NCBI GenBank assembly: GCA_964019695.1 | Contig: OZ026524.1 | Location: 61,697,066 to 61,761,065 of the forward strand | Source: Loripinus fragilis | Taxonomy: Eukaryota; Mollusca; Bivalvia; Lucinida; Lucinidae | Direction of reading: 5' to 3' | DNA length: 64,000 nucleotides | Shown here: in pieces, positions 49,033 through 60,396 of the stretch | Numbering within the stretch: the stretch's first letter is position 1 | Layout of the letters: each line of letters starts with the position of its first letter | Made by a program: the position numbers and the translations under genes | The notes under the pieces: model-generated | Told to the model about the DNA's origin: nothing | The model's input: the letters and a program-made list of their open reading frames with translations, nothing else | Databases searched by the model: none

Positions 49033-49251
49033 TACTGTAATTCGGTAATTTTCGCGAGGGTTTGATTTTCGCGAAACTTCGTGGATGCGGAGTTTCGCGA
49101 AAATAAAATCCTCGCAAAATGACGAAATCACTGTCGTTCACTGATATAGGTAAATCACGTCCAAGCCGCGAATTTTAAACATGGCAAATATGTCTTTACA
49201 CCCTATTTGCGAAAATAAAATTCTCGCGAAAATTTCCGAATTTACAGTATT
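49033..49251. mobile_element. MITE with ACTGTAATTCGGTAATTTTCGCGAG ends
   Basis: The left end and the inverse CTCGCGAAAATTTCCGAATTTACAGT at 49251 pair. TTTCGCGAAA blocks recur inside. Confidence 0.85.
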
Positions 49252-49394
49252 AATGAGTAAGCATATGAGATTTTGCTACTTATCGCATGGTCGAGAAACA
49301 AAGTCTTAAGCGAGGCTGAGCATATGCGCAGAATTACTACAGCCCTCGCTGCTGGAATACACAATGTATAGATGTAGATGAAGTAGCGAACCAA

Positions 49395-52265
49395 ACCTCA
49401 GACCTTTATAGTCGGGTACGTCAGCATGATCGTTTAATGGAGGCTGGCGTGTAGATGTGATACAAGTACCAAAATCTCATATGCCAGAATCATAATCCGC
49501 CTAGTAATGGCCACTGTCAGCCATTCAATGTCTGTGATTCTGCTGTTGAGAAACCAAACCTCAGACCTCTATAGTCAGATGGATACGTCAGCATGATCGT
49601 TTAATGGAGGCTGGCGCGAGATGTGATACATGTAAGTACTAAAATCTCATATGGCACACTCATAATCCGCCTAGTAATGGCCACTGTCAGCAATTCAATG
49701 TATGTGACTCTATAGTCAGGTGGATACGTCAGCATGATCGTTTAATGGAGGCTGGCGCGCAGATGTGATACATATAAGTACCAAAATCCCATATGGCAAA
49801 ATCATAATCCGCCTAGTGACGGCCACTGTCGGCCATTCAATGTCTGTGACTCTATAGTCGGATGAATACGTCAGCATGATCGTTTAATGGAGGCTGGCGT
49901 GTAGATGTGATACAAGTACCAAAATCTCATATGCCAGAATCATAATCCGCCTAGTAATGGCCACTGTCAGCCATTCAATGTCTGTGATTCTGCTGTTGAG
50001 AAACCAAACCTCAGACCTCTATAGTCAGATGGATACGTCAGCATGATCGTTTAATGGAGGCTGGCGCGAGATGTGATACATGTAAGTACTAAAATCTCAT
50101 ATGGCACAATCATAATCCGCCTAGTGACGGCCACTGTCAGCCATTCAATGTCTGTGACTCTATAGTCGGATGGATACGTCAGCATGTTCGTTTAATGGAG
50201 GCTGGCGGGCAGATGTGATACAAGTACCAAAATCTCATATGCCAGAATCATAATCCACCTAGTGACGGCCTCTGTCAGCCATTCAATGTCTATGACTCTA
50301 TAGTCGGATGGATACGTCAGCATGATCGTTTAATGGAGGCTGGCGTGTAGATGTGATACAAGTACCAAAATCTCATATGCCAGAATCATAATCCGCCTAG
50401 TAATGGCCACTGTCAGCCATTCAATGTCTGTGATTCTGCTGTTGAGAAACCAAACCTCAGACCTCTATACTCAGATGGATACGTCAGCGTGATCGTTTAA
50501 TGGAGGCTGGCGCGCAGATGTGATACAAGTACCAAAATCTCATATGCCAGAATCATAATCCACCTAGTAATGGCCACTGTCAGCCATTCAATTTATGTGA
50601 CTCTATAGTCAGGTGGATACGTCAGCATGATCGTTTAATGGAGGCTGGCGCGCAGATGTGATACATATAAGTACCAAAATCCCATATGGCAAAATCATAA
50701 TCCGCCTAGTGACGGCCACTGTCGGCCATTCAATGTCTGTGACTCTATAGTCGGATGAATACGTCAGCATGATCGTTTAATGGAGGCTGGCGTGTAGATG
50801 TGATACATGTAAGTACTAAAATCTCATATGGCACACTCATAATCCGCCTAGTAATGGCCACTGTCAGCCATTCAATTTATGTGACTCTATAGTCAGGTGG
50901 ATACGTCAGCATGATCGTTTAATGGAGGCTGGCGCGCAGATGTGATACATATAAGTACCAAAATCCCATATGGCAAAATCATAATCCGCCTAGTGACGGC
51001 CACTGTCGGCCATTCAATGTCTGTGACTCTATAGTCGGATGAATACGTCAGCATGATCGTTTAATGGAGGCTGGCGTGTAGATGTGATACAAGTACCAAA
51101 ATCTCATATGCCAGAATCATAATCCGCCTAGTAATGGCCACTGTCAGCAATTCAATGTATGTGACTCTATAGTCAGGTGGATACGTCAGCATGATCGTTT
51201 AATGGAGGCTGGCGCGCAGATGTGATACATATAAGTACCAAAATCCCATATGGCAAAATCATAATCCGCCTAGTGACGGCCACTGTCGGCCATTCAATGT
51301 CTGTGACTCTATAGTCGGATGAATACGTCAGCATGATCGTTTAATGGAGGCTGGCGTGTAGATGTGATACAAGTACCAAAATCTCATATGCCAGAATCAT
51401 AATCCGCCTAGTAATGGCCACTGTCAGCCATTCAATGTCTGTGATTCTATAGTCGGATGGATACGTCAGCATGATCGTTAAATGGAGGCTGGCGCGCAGA
51501 TGTGATACATATAAGTACCAAAATCTCATATGGCAAAATCATAAACCGCCTAGTGACGGCTACTGTCGACCATTCAATGTCTGTGACTCTATAGTCGGAT
51601 GGATACGTCAGCATGATCGTTAAATGGAGGCTGGCGCGCAGATGTGATACATATAAGTACCAAAATCTCATATGGCAAAATCATAAACCGCCTAGTGACG
51701 GCTACTGTCGACCATTCAATGTATGTGACTCTATAGTCGGATGGATACGTCAGCATGATCGTTTAATGGAGGCTGGCGTGTAGATGTGATACAAGTACCA
51801 AATCTCATATGCCAGAATCATAATCCGCCTAGTAATGGCCACTGTCAGCCATTCAATGTCTGTGATTCTGCTGTTGAGAAACCAAACCTCAGACCTCTAT
51901 AGTCAGATGGATACGTCAGCATGATCGTTTAATGGAGGCTGGCGCGAGATGTGATACATGTAAGTACTAAAGTCTGCGATTTAATGTCTGTGACTCTATA
52001 GTCAGGTGGATACGTCTGCATGATCGTTTGATGGAGGCTGGCACGCAGATGTGATACAGATAAGTACCAAAATCACATATGACACAATTATCAACCGCCT
52101 AGTGACGGCCACTGTCTGCGATTTAATGTCTGTGACTCTATAGTCAGGTGAATAGGTCAGCATGATCGTTTTATGGAGGCTGGCGCGCAGATGTGATACA
52201 TATAAGTACCAAAATCTCATATGGCACAATTATAATTCGCCTAGTGACGGCCACTGTCCGCTATT
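49395..52265 (+). repeat. Satellite array, about 20 units of ~140 or ~167 bp
   Basis: TACGTCAGCATGATCGTTTA starts a unit near 49417, 49584, 49725, 49867, 50034, 50175, 50313 and so on to 52155. Long units contain an extra piece with CTGCTGTTGAGAAACCAAAC, short ones lack it. Whole blocks of several units recur (49860-50090 resembles 49435-49650), so the array grew by multi-unit duplication. Open frames on the minus strand are repeat translations. Confidence 0.95.
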
Positions 52266-52319
52266 CTGCTGTTGGTATGTGTTTATTATTAGTGCTCCGA
52301 TCCACAAGTCTGTCACATA

Positions 52320-52400
52320 ACTTTTATGGGCGGATCCAGAGGGTTGGGGGCAGGGGGTTCGAACCCCCCCCCCCCCTGGAAAATCACCAGTGGCTATAGG
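52320..52400. repeat. GGCGGATCCAGAGG fragment
   Basis: TATGGGCGGATCCAGAGGG, a C run, and CTGGAAAATCACCAGTGGCTA, like the fragment at 22705. Confidence 0.65.
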
Positions 52401-53237
52401 TTTCCTTAGAAATTCCCGCTTATGTGTACCGCGAATTCGCGTTTCGTGGGCATTTCCAATGCGTTGTAGACACGTAGAATTCAAATTGCGTTGAAAACGC
52501 GAATCAACTCGTAGCAACGCAAGGCAAGATCATGAATATTCATATGAGATGGGAACCGTTAGTGCGTAAGCCAATTAAATTGCCTATTTAAAAGAATCGA
52601 TATTGAAATGTGTTGACTCTGTTATCACAGGGGGTTAACTCAGTCACAGTGCGGGGTGATTTTTTATGAAAGTTGTCAATGATGCTTTATGAAAGGGTTA
52701 CAGGTGCTTTATGATTTCCTTAATCAGTATAAGGTAGGTGATGGGAAACCGCATTAAACGTAAGATTAAGATTCTCGAAGTCCGAAAGTATTTTATTTTA
52801 TTAATTCATATAATTAAAAAGCTAATGGTTTTACTCTGTCAGTCTTTGCGATGATGGTTTATGTGTCAGGGATTAATGAGCGGTTTAATTCAGATATTGT
52901 TTAAACCCATAACAAAATTCAGTATCTTTACCAAAGTACATATTCCATCAAAGATAGTGTGCATACAACTTCAAGTTCAATCTAAATGTGTTTGAAAAAA
53001 TCAATTTTCTCCTCATATAAAACTATAAAGGGCTTATTTTAAATGACTAATATTGACAAGCCAAAAAAAGTGGTAAAGAATCAGTAACATATTTTGGAAA
53101 CAGGTTCGTCACCTGTACGAATGATGGATAACTGGTTCTTTATGAAAGGGTTTGGATGCTTTATGAAAGAATTTGCAAAGATGTTAATGGTTTTAGAATC
53201 AAATATCAAGGCAATTAGACCTTGTACTGAAGCCCTG

Positions 53238-53316
53238 ACTTATTTATTGATTGAATTAAGAATTTACGGCCCAGTCAACAATATTTCTGTCATGTTGAGG
53301 CAGGGAGAGACTAAAA
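53238..53316 (-). repeat. SINE tail fragment
   Basis: TTGATTGAATTAAGAATTTACG, then CCCAGTCAACAATATTTCTG, matches the 3' part of the SINEs at 45294 and 54133. Confidence 0.55.
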
Positions 53317-53699
53317 GGGCCCAATCACATCCAAATTTGCCGCAAGTCAAGCAAATCACGCCCTATCATAACGATTAAGGTTAAGATTTATTTCAATATT
53401 ATATCAGTGATGCTGAGACATAGTCTCTGATTTCGTTTAATTTAACTGTTGTTTGATTTGATTTGTTGTCTATGGTAAACAGCTGTGGTCAACTTAACAA
53501 CAGTGTTCCTATGCAAGCCTACTGTAGGGCAGTTTACCATTACTTTTTGCTCATTCTTATACAAGTAACTGGCAACTTGGTCTTCATGAATCATCAGGTG
53601 AAGAAACAACTCTCAATGAAAAATATGCTGGGTGCGACCTCCTGTCTGCTTGCATATACAGCAGATAGGCAACTGACAGAGTTAAGATTGTTAGCTAAG

Positions 53700-53950
53700 C
53701 ATCGCATGTGCGTGTCCTGAGGGTGGGGACAGCGGGTTTGTATCCCACCTGGAAGATCACAAGTTCTTATATGTTTCCTTAGAAATACTGTTATTGACAA
53801 CCTCGAGAAGAAGTAGGACCCCTTGGGTCCAAATGCTTTGAAAAGGAGGCCAGGTCCGCACTGCCCTCTGTGAAAAAACTAAAATAGAGTTTTCAGGACA
53901 CCCAACCCCCAGACAGAATTTTCTGGATCCGCCCATACATCATAAATATC
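53700..53950. repeat. Degraded GGATCC-ended repeat
   Basis: GTGTCCTGAGGGTGGGGACAG at 53712 and TTCTGGATCCGCCCATAC at 53921, resembling 22705-22870. Confidence 0.6.
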
Positions 53951-54132
53951 CAAACCCTGCTATCAGCATCCAGTACTGTAGCATTGTATCCGTTTCATCA
54001 ATATGTCTTTTTCGAAACTCCCAAAAGGAGCATGCGGTGGATTGATGGGGTTGGGGTGGCTCAGCATATTTGGAGGGACTTAACATGAATTAGTGAGAGT
54101 TGAGCCTGACAGGGCAGAGAAGGAGCATTTGG

Positions 54133-54415
54133 TTTGTTCGTTTGCTTGTTTTGACTTGCATGGCTTGATTCTTTACGCCCGAGTCAACAATCTTTCTGTC
54201 TCGTCGGGATAGGTCTACCGGGTTGGATCCAGTAATAAGCAGCCGGTAAAATATCTGTTTGCTTTAATATTTTTCATCCCAGTCGGATCGGGACGATTTC
54301 TTATCCTTCTGTTTTATACCAGTTTCGGTGTCTTGCTCTAGGACACAACACAGTGACTCTGACGTCTGTGAGTATTGAACTAGCAAACCTTCAATTGAGC
54401 CACTGCGCCCCACAC
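54133..54415 (-). mobile_element. Degraded SINE with extra internal segment
   Basis: GGGGCGCAGTGGCTCAATTG on the minus strand and a TTGATTCTTTACGCCC end. An extra segment of about 60 bp (GGTAAAATATCTG...CAGTCGGATCGGGACG) is not in the copy at 45294. Confidence 0.75.
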
Positions 54416-54699
54416 AGGCATGAAAGATAAAGGCAAACATTGTCTATAATAACTTTAATCTTACTTGTTAGTCTGCTCTTGATAAACAAAAAGAGACATG
54501 TAGACAACAGCTATTTACATGTTTTGATTCTCAAAAGAAACGTCTCATTTAGACGGTTCTTTTGAATACCCAAAGGAAATACAAATGATTTTTTTTTTCA
54601 AAATTAAACTTGCCTCGCCTTATGATATATTAAATCATTAGAATCCAACAAATAACCTATAAAAAGCAGACTATTTGTGAACCCTGTCCCAGACGCTAG

Positions 54700-54764
54700 A
54701 TTTCTCGTTCTGGATACCTGCAGTTGCAATTATAGTTCTCCTCGCTGGATTTGTTTACTCATAA
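54700..54764 (+). CDS. Candidate terminal exon: hydrophobic C-terminal tail
   Basis: After an AG at 54698-54699, a phase-1 reading frame gives (D)FSFWIPAVAIIVLLAGFVYS and then TAA at 54762-54764. The junction codon would be G+AT (Asp), as at most of this gene's other junctions. A hydrophobic run of about 18 residues ending at the stop is what a GPI-attachment signal or a tailless type I membrane anchor looks like. An AATAAA is at 55010-55015. Against it: the pyrimidine tract is weak, another AG lies 7 bases upstream, short hydrophobic frames are common, and the site is inside a 6.8-kb TIR-bounded structure. If real, the protein is 441 residues. Confidence 0.32.
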
Positions 54765-54819
54765 TTTGAAAACAAAACAACATCTAGCAATGCACAAAGC
54801 TCGTGCAGTATTGAGATTA

Positions 54820-55004
54820 AACATACCGGGTAGGCGGCAATTGAAAACGCTCTTAACAATCGACGAACGCGGATAATAATCGCAAGAAACGGTGTTTACG
54901 ATTGCCCATCGGGCGACAAATGACAATAGAAAACCCTGTTTTATCGATTTTTGATTTGCGTTCGTCGATAGTATTAACGTTTTCGATTGCCACCTACCTG
55001 GTGT
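54820..55004. mobile_element. MITE related to 47866-48016
   Basis: CGGGTAGGCGGCAATTGAAAACG at 54828 and the inverse CGTTTTCGATTGCCACCTACC; GACGAACGCGG and GCGTTCGTCG pair inside. Confidence 0.8.
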
Positions 55005-56254
55005 GATAAAATAAAGTGTACGGCTTTTGTGTCTGTACGGGCGATAGTCCTCAATTACGCTTACGGCACATTTAAAGTTTTGGCCATTAAAAAAAGCCAA
55101 GCTTCATTGGTTCCTTCATGTATATGAACATTATCTTTTATGCATTATCCAAGTCACATACCTCGGGGAAAGGGTGCGTGTGATTTTGGGGAGGGGGTAC
55201 CCTCAAGTACTCTTCTACAAAGGCTTTGTTCCCCTTCCCCGCATCCCGACAAAAATTTCAGGATTCGCCCTTGAATAGCGTTTGATGTAGCACGAAAAGT
55301 GATTAAAGCATACAAGCTGGCTCCAAGGCGCTCCGTGCATTTTCTTCTTGAGCTATAAAAGCTAGCTAGACTTGAAATATTGGGTATCGTTTTTAAAATT
55401 GACGGAAAACAACATAGATGCGGACAAATCTGCACCATCTGTCTGCAAAAATGCAAAAACATGTCTTCATTCGGTGAGTGACAATCAAGCATAAAATCCA
55501 AAGGATGACTGGACTTACGTCTGATTCAACCTCAAAAAGCTAGCCAAAAACTGCATTTGATCATTACACCCAAGTCAGCTGCTGCATATATTTGTTTAGA
55601 TTATTGACAATTATATAAGCACAGAAGCAAACTGCAACAGTCTGTTCTGGGTCTACATTGTTTGCCTAAAAGGCTTCAAAACATTCAGCATACGACAAAA
55701 GCAGACAGCTTTTGTTGTAATTGGCAAGAGGATCAAATTATCGATGAAAAAAATATTTCTAGTCTTACCATATGATAAACTGTTTTTTGGGCGAGGTACT
55801 TCTATTACAGAGCGGACACGATTAAATTGCAAAATCTACAACTTTCCGTTTTAACGGGTCATATATTTTTTTTTTAAAAAAGGGTAAAACAGAGTTAAAG
55901 TCCTTGTGTATTACACGTCGTCTTATGTTGTTTGATATCTGTTTCATGCAGATGTCTTAAACTGTTATTGAGATACAGAGAGGACTCGAAGCACGTATGA
56001 TCGATGGACAGACCTCTGAGTTGAAGTTGTTACCTTGAACTTGGGAGATGGTGGCTGAGAGTTGTGCCAATACATTAGATTTCGGACCAGGTTTGAGCCG
56101 AAGTTGTGTCCTTGACTTTGGTAGTTGGTGGTTAAGTGTTGTGTGCGACACACCTTCGTGGGGTCAGTTATAACCATGTGAAGTTATAATCAAAATATAA
56201 TGAGATTGGCCTACCCGTTCACGAAACCCAAATTTACAGCGTGGCTCACAGATT
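55005..56254. other. No assigned gene; repeat scraps
   Basis: 55180-55270 has G-rich GGATC-family-like text; TTCTGGGTCTACATTGTTTGCC at 55645 is a half of the common palindromic core. AATAAA at 55010. Confidence 0.4.
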
Positions 56255-56530
56255 TTGGGTCAACGCTGTAACTTAATTGAGCCGTGACATGTGATTTCTA
56301 ACAATGTGGCGTTTTGACACGTGTAGACTCAATCGAGCCTGTGCAGCCTCCTTTAAGCTTATAAACTCCAAATGATGTTCAATCAGTAGCTTAACGCTCA
56401 TATAATATTCAAGCGACTAGCAAAGGCTCTGATCAGACTGCGCGTATGCGCAGGTTGATCTGAGGCTTTGCTGGTCGCACACATTACATTGTTGTAAATC
56501 TCATGTCACGGCTCAATTATTGATATCGAT
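56255..56530. mobile_element. MITE with palindromic GCTCTGATCAGACTGCGC half
   Basis: TGAGCCGTGACATGTGATTTC at 56278 and the inverse AAATCTCATGTCACGGCTCA at 56515. A relative is at 58597-58800. Confidence 0.8.
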
Positions 56531-56554
56531 ACATATGCGCTTCCGAGAGTACAA

Positions 56555-56780
56555 ATGTAACCCTGTCTTTGGTGGTTGCGAACAAGAAAGGCACAGACCA
56601 GCTAGCGCATCCGCGCAGTCTGATCAGCGCCTTTGTAAATTGCTTATTGGAAAGTATCATAGCTAGATGTGCTACAAGCAAAAATTTAATTTTCTAGCAA
56701 GTCTCTGTAGCTAAGCAGGATGGTTTGAATCTCACTTTGTCGGAAACACCGAAGGCAGGGTTTCTCACGTCGCGGCCCGA
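56555..56780. repeat. GGCACAGACCAGCTAGCGCATC repeat
   Basis: Inverted ends AACCCTGTCTTTGGTGGTT and ACACCGAAGGCAGGGTTTC; core GCGCAGTCTGATCAGCGCC. Same family as 3230-3475. Confidence 0.8.
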
Positions 56781-57129
56781 GCGACCGATTAAACACACAT
56801 TAATTTTTCTTTGGAAATGGAAAGATTGGCAATGTTTTTCAACATATTGTTAAATGAAGTTTTGCAGTGAAGTATTTGCATGTGTGTTAGTGATGGTAAG
56901 AAATAAAAAGTCGGCATAATCGGTCACCTTTTCCGGCTCAAAACAGGCAAGCCCAGCTGTTTATCAAGGGTTCGTGAGTTCCATGGTGACCCAACCAAAG
57001 TCCATTATTTCCTGGAGATTGGTCATGGAAACAGATATATACAAGTACGTTCATTCGCCACCTTCCGCTGATTCAAGAAGGGTTCTTGTCAGTTTCAAGT
57101 GAAAGTATGTGCAAAAAGTACTGTTTTAT

Positions 57130-58172
57130 ACCCCTATTCCACACAGGGCCCGAATCCCACGAACCGCCACAAATTGACAAATATTTGGATTTGTGGCTGA
57201 AACGTACTCAGTTCGCGAAGATCTTAATAATAACTGAATCATACAATCCGTAATCAATTCTTGCAATTCGTAGGCCTATCGGGAATGGGGATCAAAAAAT
57301 TTGAACTGTTCAAAACTTGGCCACGAATTCCATGATTCGAAAAATCGTGCTTGATTCGTAACAAATTCCTTATGCATTCTTGGACATTGTAACTGAATCA
57401 TAATCGATTCTGATGCGTTCTTAAGCATTCGTAGCTACTCTCAACTCATTTGTGGGTAATCAGGATATTAAGACAAGCAATGAAACCAAGGAAGAGATAG
57501 TAGAAGGACTTTCCCATAGAGTAACTACCCCATCACGCGTATACGTACGTTCGAGCCAGTCCTGGAAGTTGAAACAAATTTGGCAGATTCAGGAGCACAA
57601 TCAGGATCAGTCAGAAGCTCCTGGCTGGTGGTTTTGCTGATGGTGAGCTACCATATTTTTCTAAGTCAAAGAGCCAGGGCCAGGGCCTCTCGACATTAAC
57701 GTAGTTGTTTTCTTCTAGCTATATAAGTAGCTGTTTTAGACACTCAAGTTGCAGGATCAATTCTACAGCTGACAAACGAGGAACGTTCTTTTTGGAACTG
57801 ATCCCCCCCCCCCAAGCATGGATGGGCTTTTTTTATTACTGTCGTGAGAGGTGAGAGAAAATCTCGCAAATCATCACGAATCGTCGCGGATTTCTGTTAA
57901 TTCGTACCCATTTCGTGCTGCATTTGGCGTATTCTCAACTAATTCGTGATCTATTCTTTAACTTATTAATAAGGTTATTGTAGATCGTAGTGAATTCTGC
58001 ACTCAGGCCGAATCCAGAGGAATCCCGCGAATATTCGTAACTGTTTCTTACCTATTTCGTAACTGAATCGTAAAACATAACGAATGAATTGAAAAAAAAT
58101 ACAATTCTCCACGAATCCTTACATCGATTCTTGATGATTCGGGGATTTGTGGTCTGTGGGGAAATAGGGCAA
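57130..58172. mobile_element. ~1-kb TIR element rich in GATTCGTAA words
   Basis: CCCTATTCCACACAGGGCCCGAAT at 57131 and inverted CCCTATTTCCCCACAGACC at 58170. The interior repeats CGATTC/GAATCG and TTCGTAAC variants many times in both orientations. Confidence 0.65.
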
Positions 58173-58362
58173 GCTTGCCCACTAAAGTGTGAGATGCCCT
58201 AACATGACGGAAAAATTGTTGACTTTCCCCCCCCCCCCTCCTACCCCCCTCTCCTACCTCCCCAGACCCTGGGAATTGGGTCTTAAGGTCGAAATTCAAC
58301 TTTGTTCCAGTACAGCATCAACACAACCCAACACCACCAAAGATATTTGTACCGGGACACCA

Positions 58363-58800
58363 TGTGCGGATCCAGGAATTTTTTGTCAGGGGGGGGGGGG
58401 GGGGTTTGGGGAGTCCAGGCTCCTCAACTTATTTTACAGTTTAAAGAGGGGGTCCAATGGTTTTATTACACATTTTCCAGGTGGGGGTCCAACTTTTTCC
58501 AGGGGTGGGGGTCCAATAGAAACCCATATAACTATAACTTGTGATTTTCCAGGGGGTCTGGCCCCTATCCCCCTCTTGATCCGCACATGGACATTGTGAC
58601 ATTTTGGCACGAATAGGCTCAGACAAGCCTGTGCGCCTTCCTTTTAAGCTAAGAAACTTCAAATGCTAATCGGTCAATAGTTTTTAAAAGACTAGCAAAG
58701 GCTCTGATCAGACTGCACATTATGCGCAGGCTGGTCTAAGCCTTTGGTGCTCGCACATACCACATTGTTGGAAATCTCATATTGCGGCCCATTTATTGGT
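58363..58800. repeat. GCGGATCCAGGAA fragment followed by a GTGACATTTTGGCACGA MITE
   Basis: 58363-58590: TGTGCGGATCCAGGAATTTTTTG to CTTGATCCGCACATGG. 58597-58800: family of 56255-56530, core CTGATCAGACTGCACATTATGCGCAGGCTGG. Confidence 0.7.
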
Positions 58801-59596
58801 GCAAAAAAAGGATAACGGCTGTATATCAGGACGAAATTGCATTTGTCTCATAAAGAACCTGTAACTTCTTTCATAAAGAATATGTAACAACTTTCTAAAA
58901 GAACCTGTAACCCGAATTTTAGGCTCATAAAGCATTTGTAACCTTTCATAAAGAACTATTAACTTTGAAAGGTTTTGAAATTGGCTAAAACGTATATTTA
59001 AGGAAGAATTTAAGCTTCATATACCCAATATATAATATAATGGTTCGTTTCCAAGCATGTTTTGCTCGATAAAACTATGAAATATACACATATGGCATTT
59101 GTTGCAACTTAGCATCTCTATTGTAATTGGTGAATTGTTGGACAGCTTAACTGAATGATAAATGCATAGACTATCATAAAACATGCTGCTTATATGTCTG
59201 TTAACAAAATTTGACTCTAAAACTGTCTAATATAATCATTTTTACCCCGTTTCTGGCATGAGCATCGCATCTTGTCAAGAATCATTAACCCAAAGTAAAG
59301 AATCTGTAACCCTTTTCATAAAGCATCATTGACAACTTTCATAAAGAATCACCCCGCACTGTGACTGAGTTAACCCCCTGTGGTTATAGGTAATCTAAGG
59401 TTTGAAAGGACGTGTAACTGTTTTGTATTACAAATGGCCCACTTTTACAGTAAAAAATCAATTGTAAAGAAATCCCTCCAATAAATACCAAATGATACCT
59501 AAGAGTCTCTAGTTCAATGTCCACCATTTATTTTCTTCATTAAAATGTATTTTTATGATAAATTTTGGGGTTAAATGCATGCCCTATCAACCACAC

Positions 59597-59975
59597 TTAA
59601 AGCTGCATAGTCTGTAATTTTTGATCTTTTAATTTTAGAAATAATGTTTCTATTTTTCAAGAACACAGTAAAAAAGCTAAAATTCAGGTATACATTTTAC
59701 CAATTTCGTAAATCGTAACAAATTATCAGTATCAAAACAACAGCATTTATGTTAAAAATAACTGTCTATAATTATTGGAGGGACGCAAATAATTACCAAC
59801 AAGGAAAAATATAACTGTTTTTATAGGATAAATCACTTTTCCGTGCAGTTTTCAGCTATAGTGCACAGATTTATTGTGAAAACATAACTTAATTCTACTT
59901 TTACAAATGATTTAAAAAGAAAAGAAAATTTTTCGAAAAATGTTCATAGTTGCAGACTTAGTAAGTCTATGGTAA
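59597..59975. mobile_element. TTAA-type MITE, stand-alone copy
   Basis: CTTAAAGCTGCATAGTCTGTAA at 59596 to GTTGCAGACTTAGTAAGTC near 59966; matches 18884-19238 throughout. Confidence 0.82.
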
Positions 59976-60014
59976 AACCAAACACCCTCGTGTACTTCGT
60001 GACTCAATTACATA

Positions 60015-60117
60015 CATGTCCGCATGCGGAACCGGATAAAACTATTTCTCATTTTATTATGCATATAATATTACACCATAAAATGGTAACTCTGAGTCGG
60101 TTCCGCATGCAGCAAAT
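60015..60117. repeat. Inverted repeat of GCATGCGGAACCG
   Basis: CGCATGCGGAACCGGATAA at 60022 and inverted TCGGTTCCGCATGC at 60097, flanking an AT-rich 60-bp loop. Confidence 0.65.
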
Positions 60118-60348
60118 ACCGTAAAAAGACTTTTTCTGCAAATTTTATCCTGAAATGAGCTATTCAGCTCATACTTATCAAAGCACTGAGAGTACTAAAA
60201 TCACTTAAAAGACGTAAGATTCCTGTCAAAAAATGGAATACAATGTACATATTAGCAAGCTCGTTACAATATTTTTTCTTACAAACAGTCTTTGGATATA
60301 TTGCGTTTGAAAAGCAAATACAACAACATTTCAGTAAATGCGAGTCTT

Positions 60349-60352
<4 letters not shown>

Positions 60353-60394
<42 letters not shown>
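60353..60394. repeat. (GA)n microsatellite
   Basis: Pure GA dinucleotides for about 40 bp; the open frames across it encode only RE or LS repeats. Confidence 0.95.

Positions 60395-60396
<2 letters not shown>

Larger units (their letters stand above)
52621..59387. mobile_element. 6757-bp TIR structure (52626-59382) with 5-bp target duplication
   Basis: CACAGGGGGTTAACTCAGTC starts at 52626 and its inverse ends at 59382. The match extends about 75 bp with one mismatch and one indel. GTTAT flanks both sides (52621-52625, 59383-59387). Subterminal GGTTCTTTATGAAAG motifs cluster at 53085-53170 and 58840-58965, about 450 bp inside each end. No transposase is recognised inside; the interior holds SINE fragments, other MITEs and a possible host exon. 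Two separate, truncated copies in opposite orientation are the alternative. Confidence 0.65.

Noticed and set aside
49395..52265. CRISPR-like array
   Set aside because: Repeats and intervening sequence are both repetitive, units are 140-167 bp, and the setting is animal DNA.
53463..53720. Second sushi exon (starts SCGQLNNSVP after a TAAACAG)
   Set aside because: After the first cysteine the tryptophan, glycine and cysteine pattern is missing and the phase does not match the gene.
57452..57640. 62-codon frame ending before GGTGAG
   Set aside because: It lies inside the GATTCGTAA-rich TIR element and has no cysteine pattern fitting the gene.
58189..58599. 136-codon frame
   Set aside because: Made of C and G runs and GGATCC-family repeat text.
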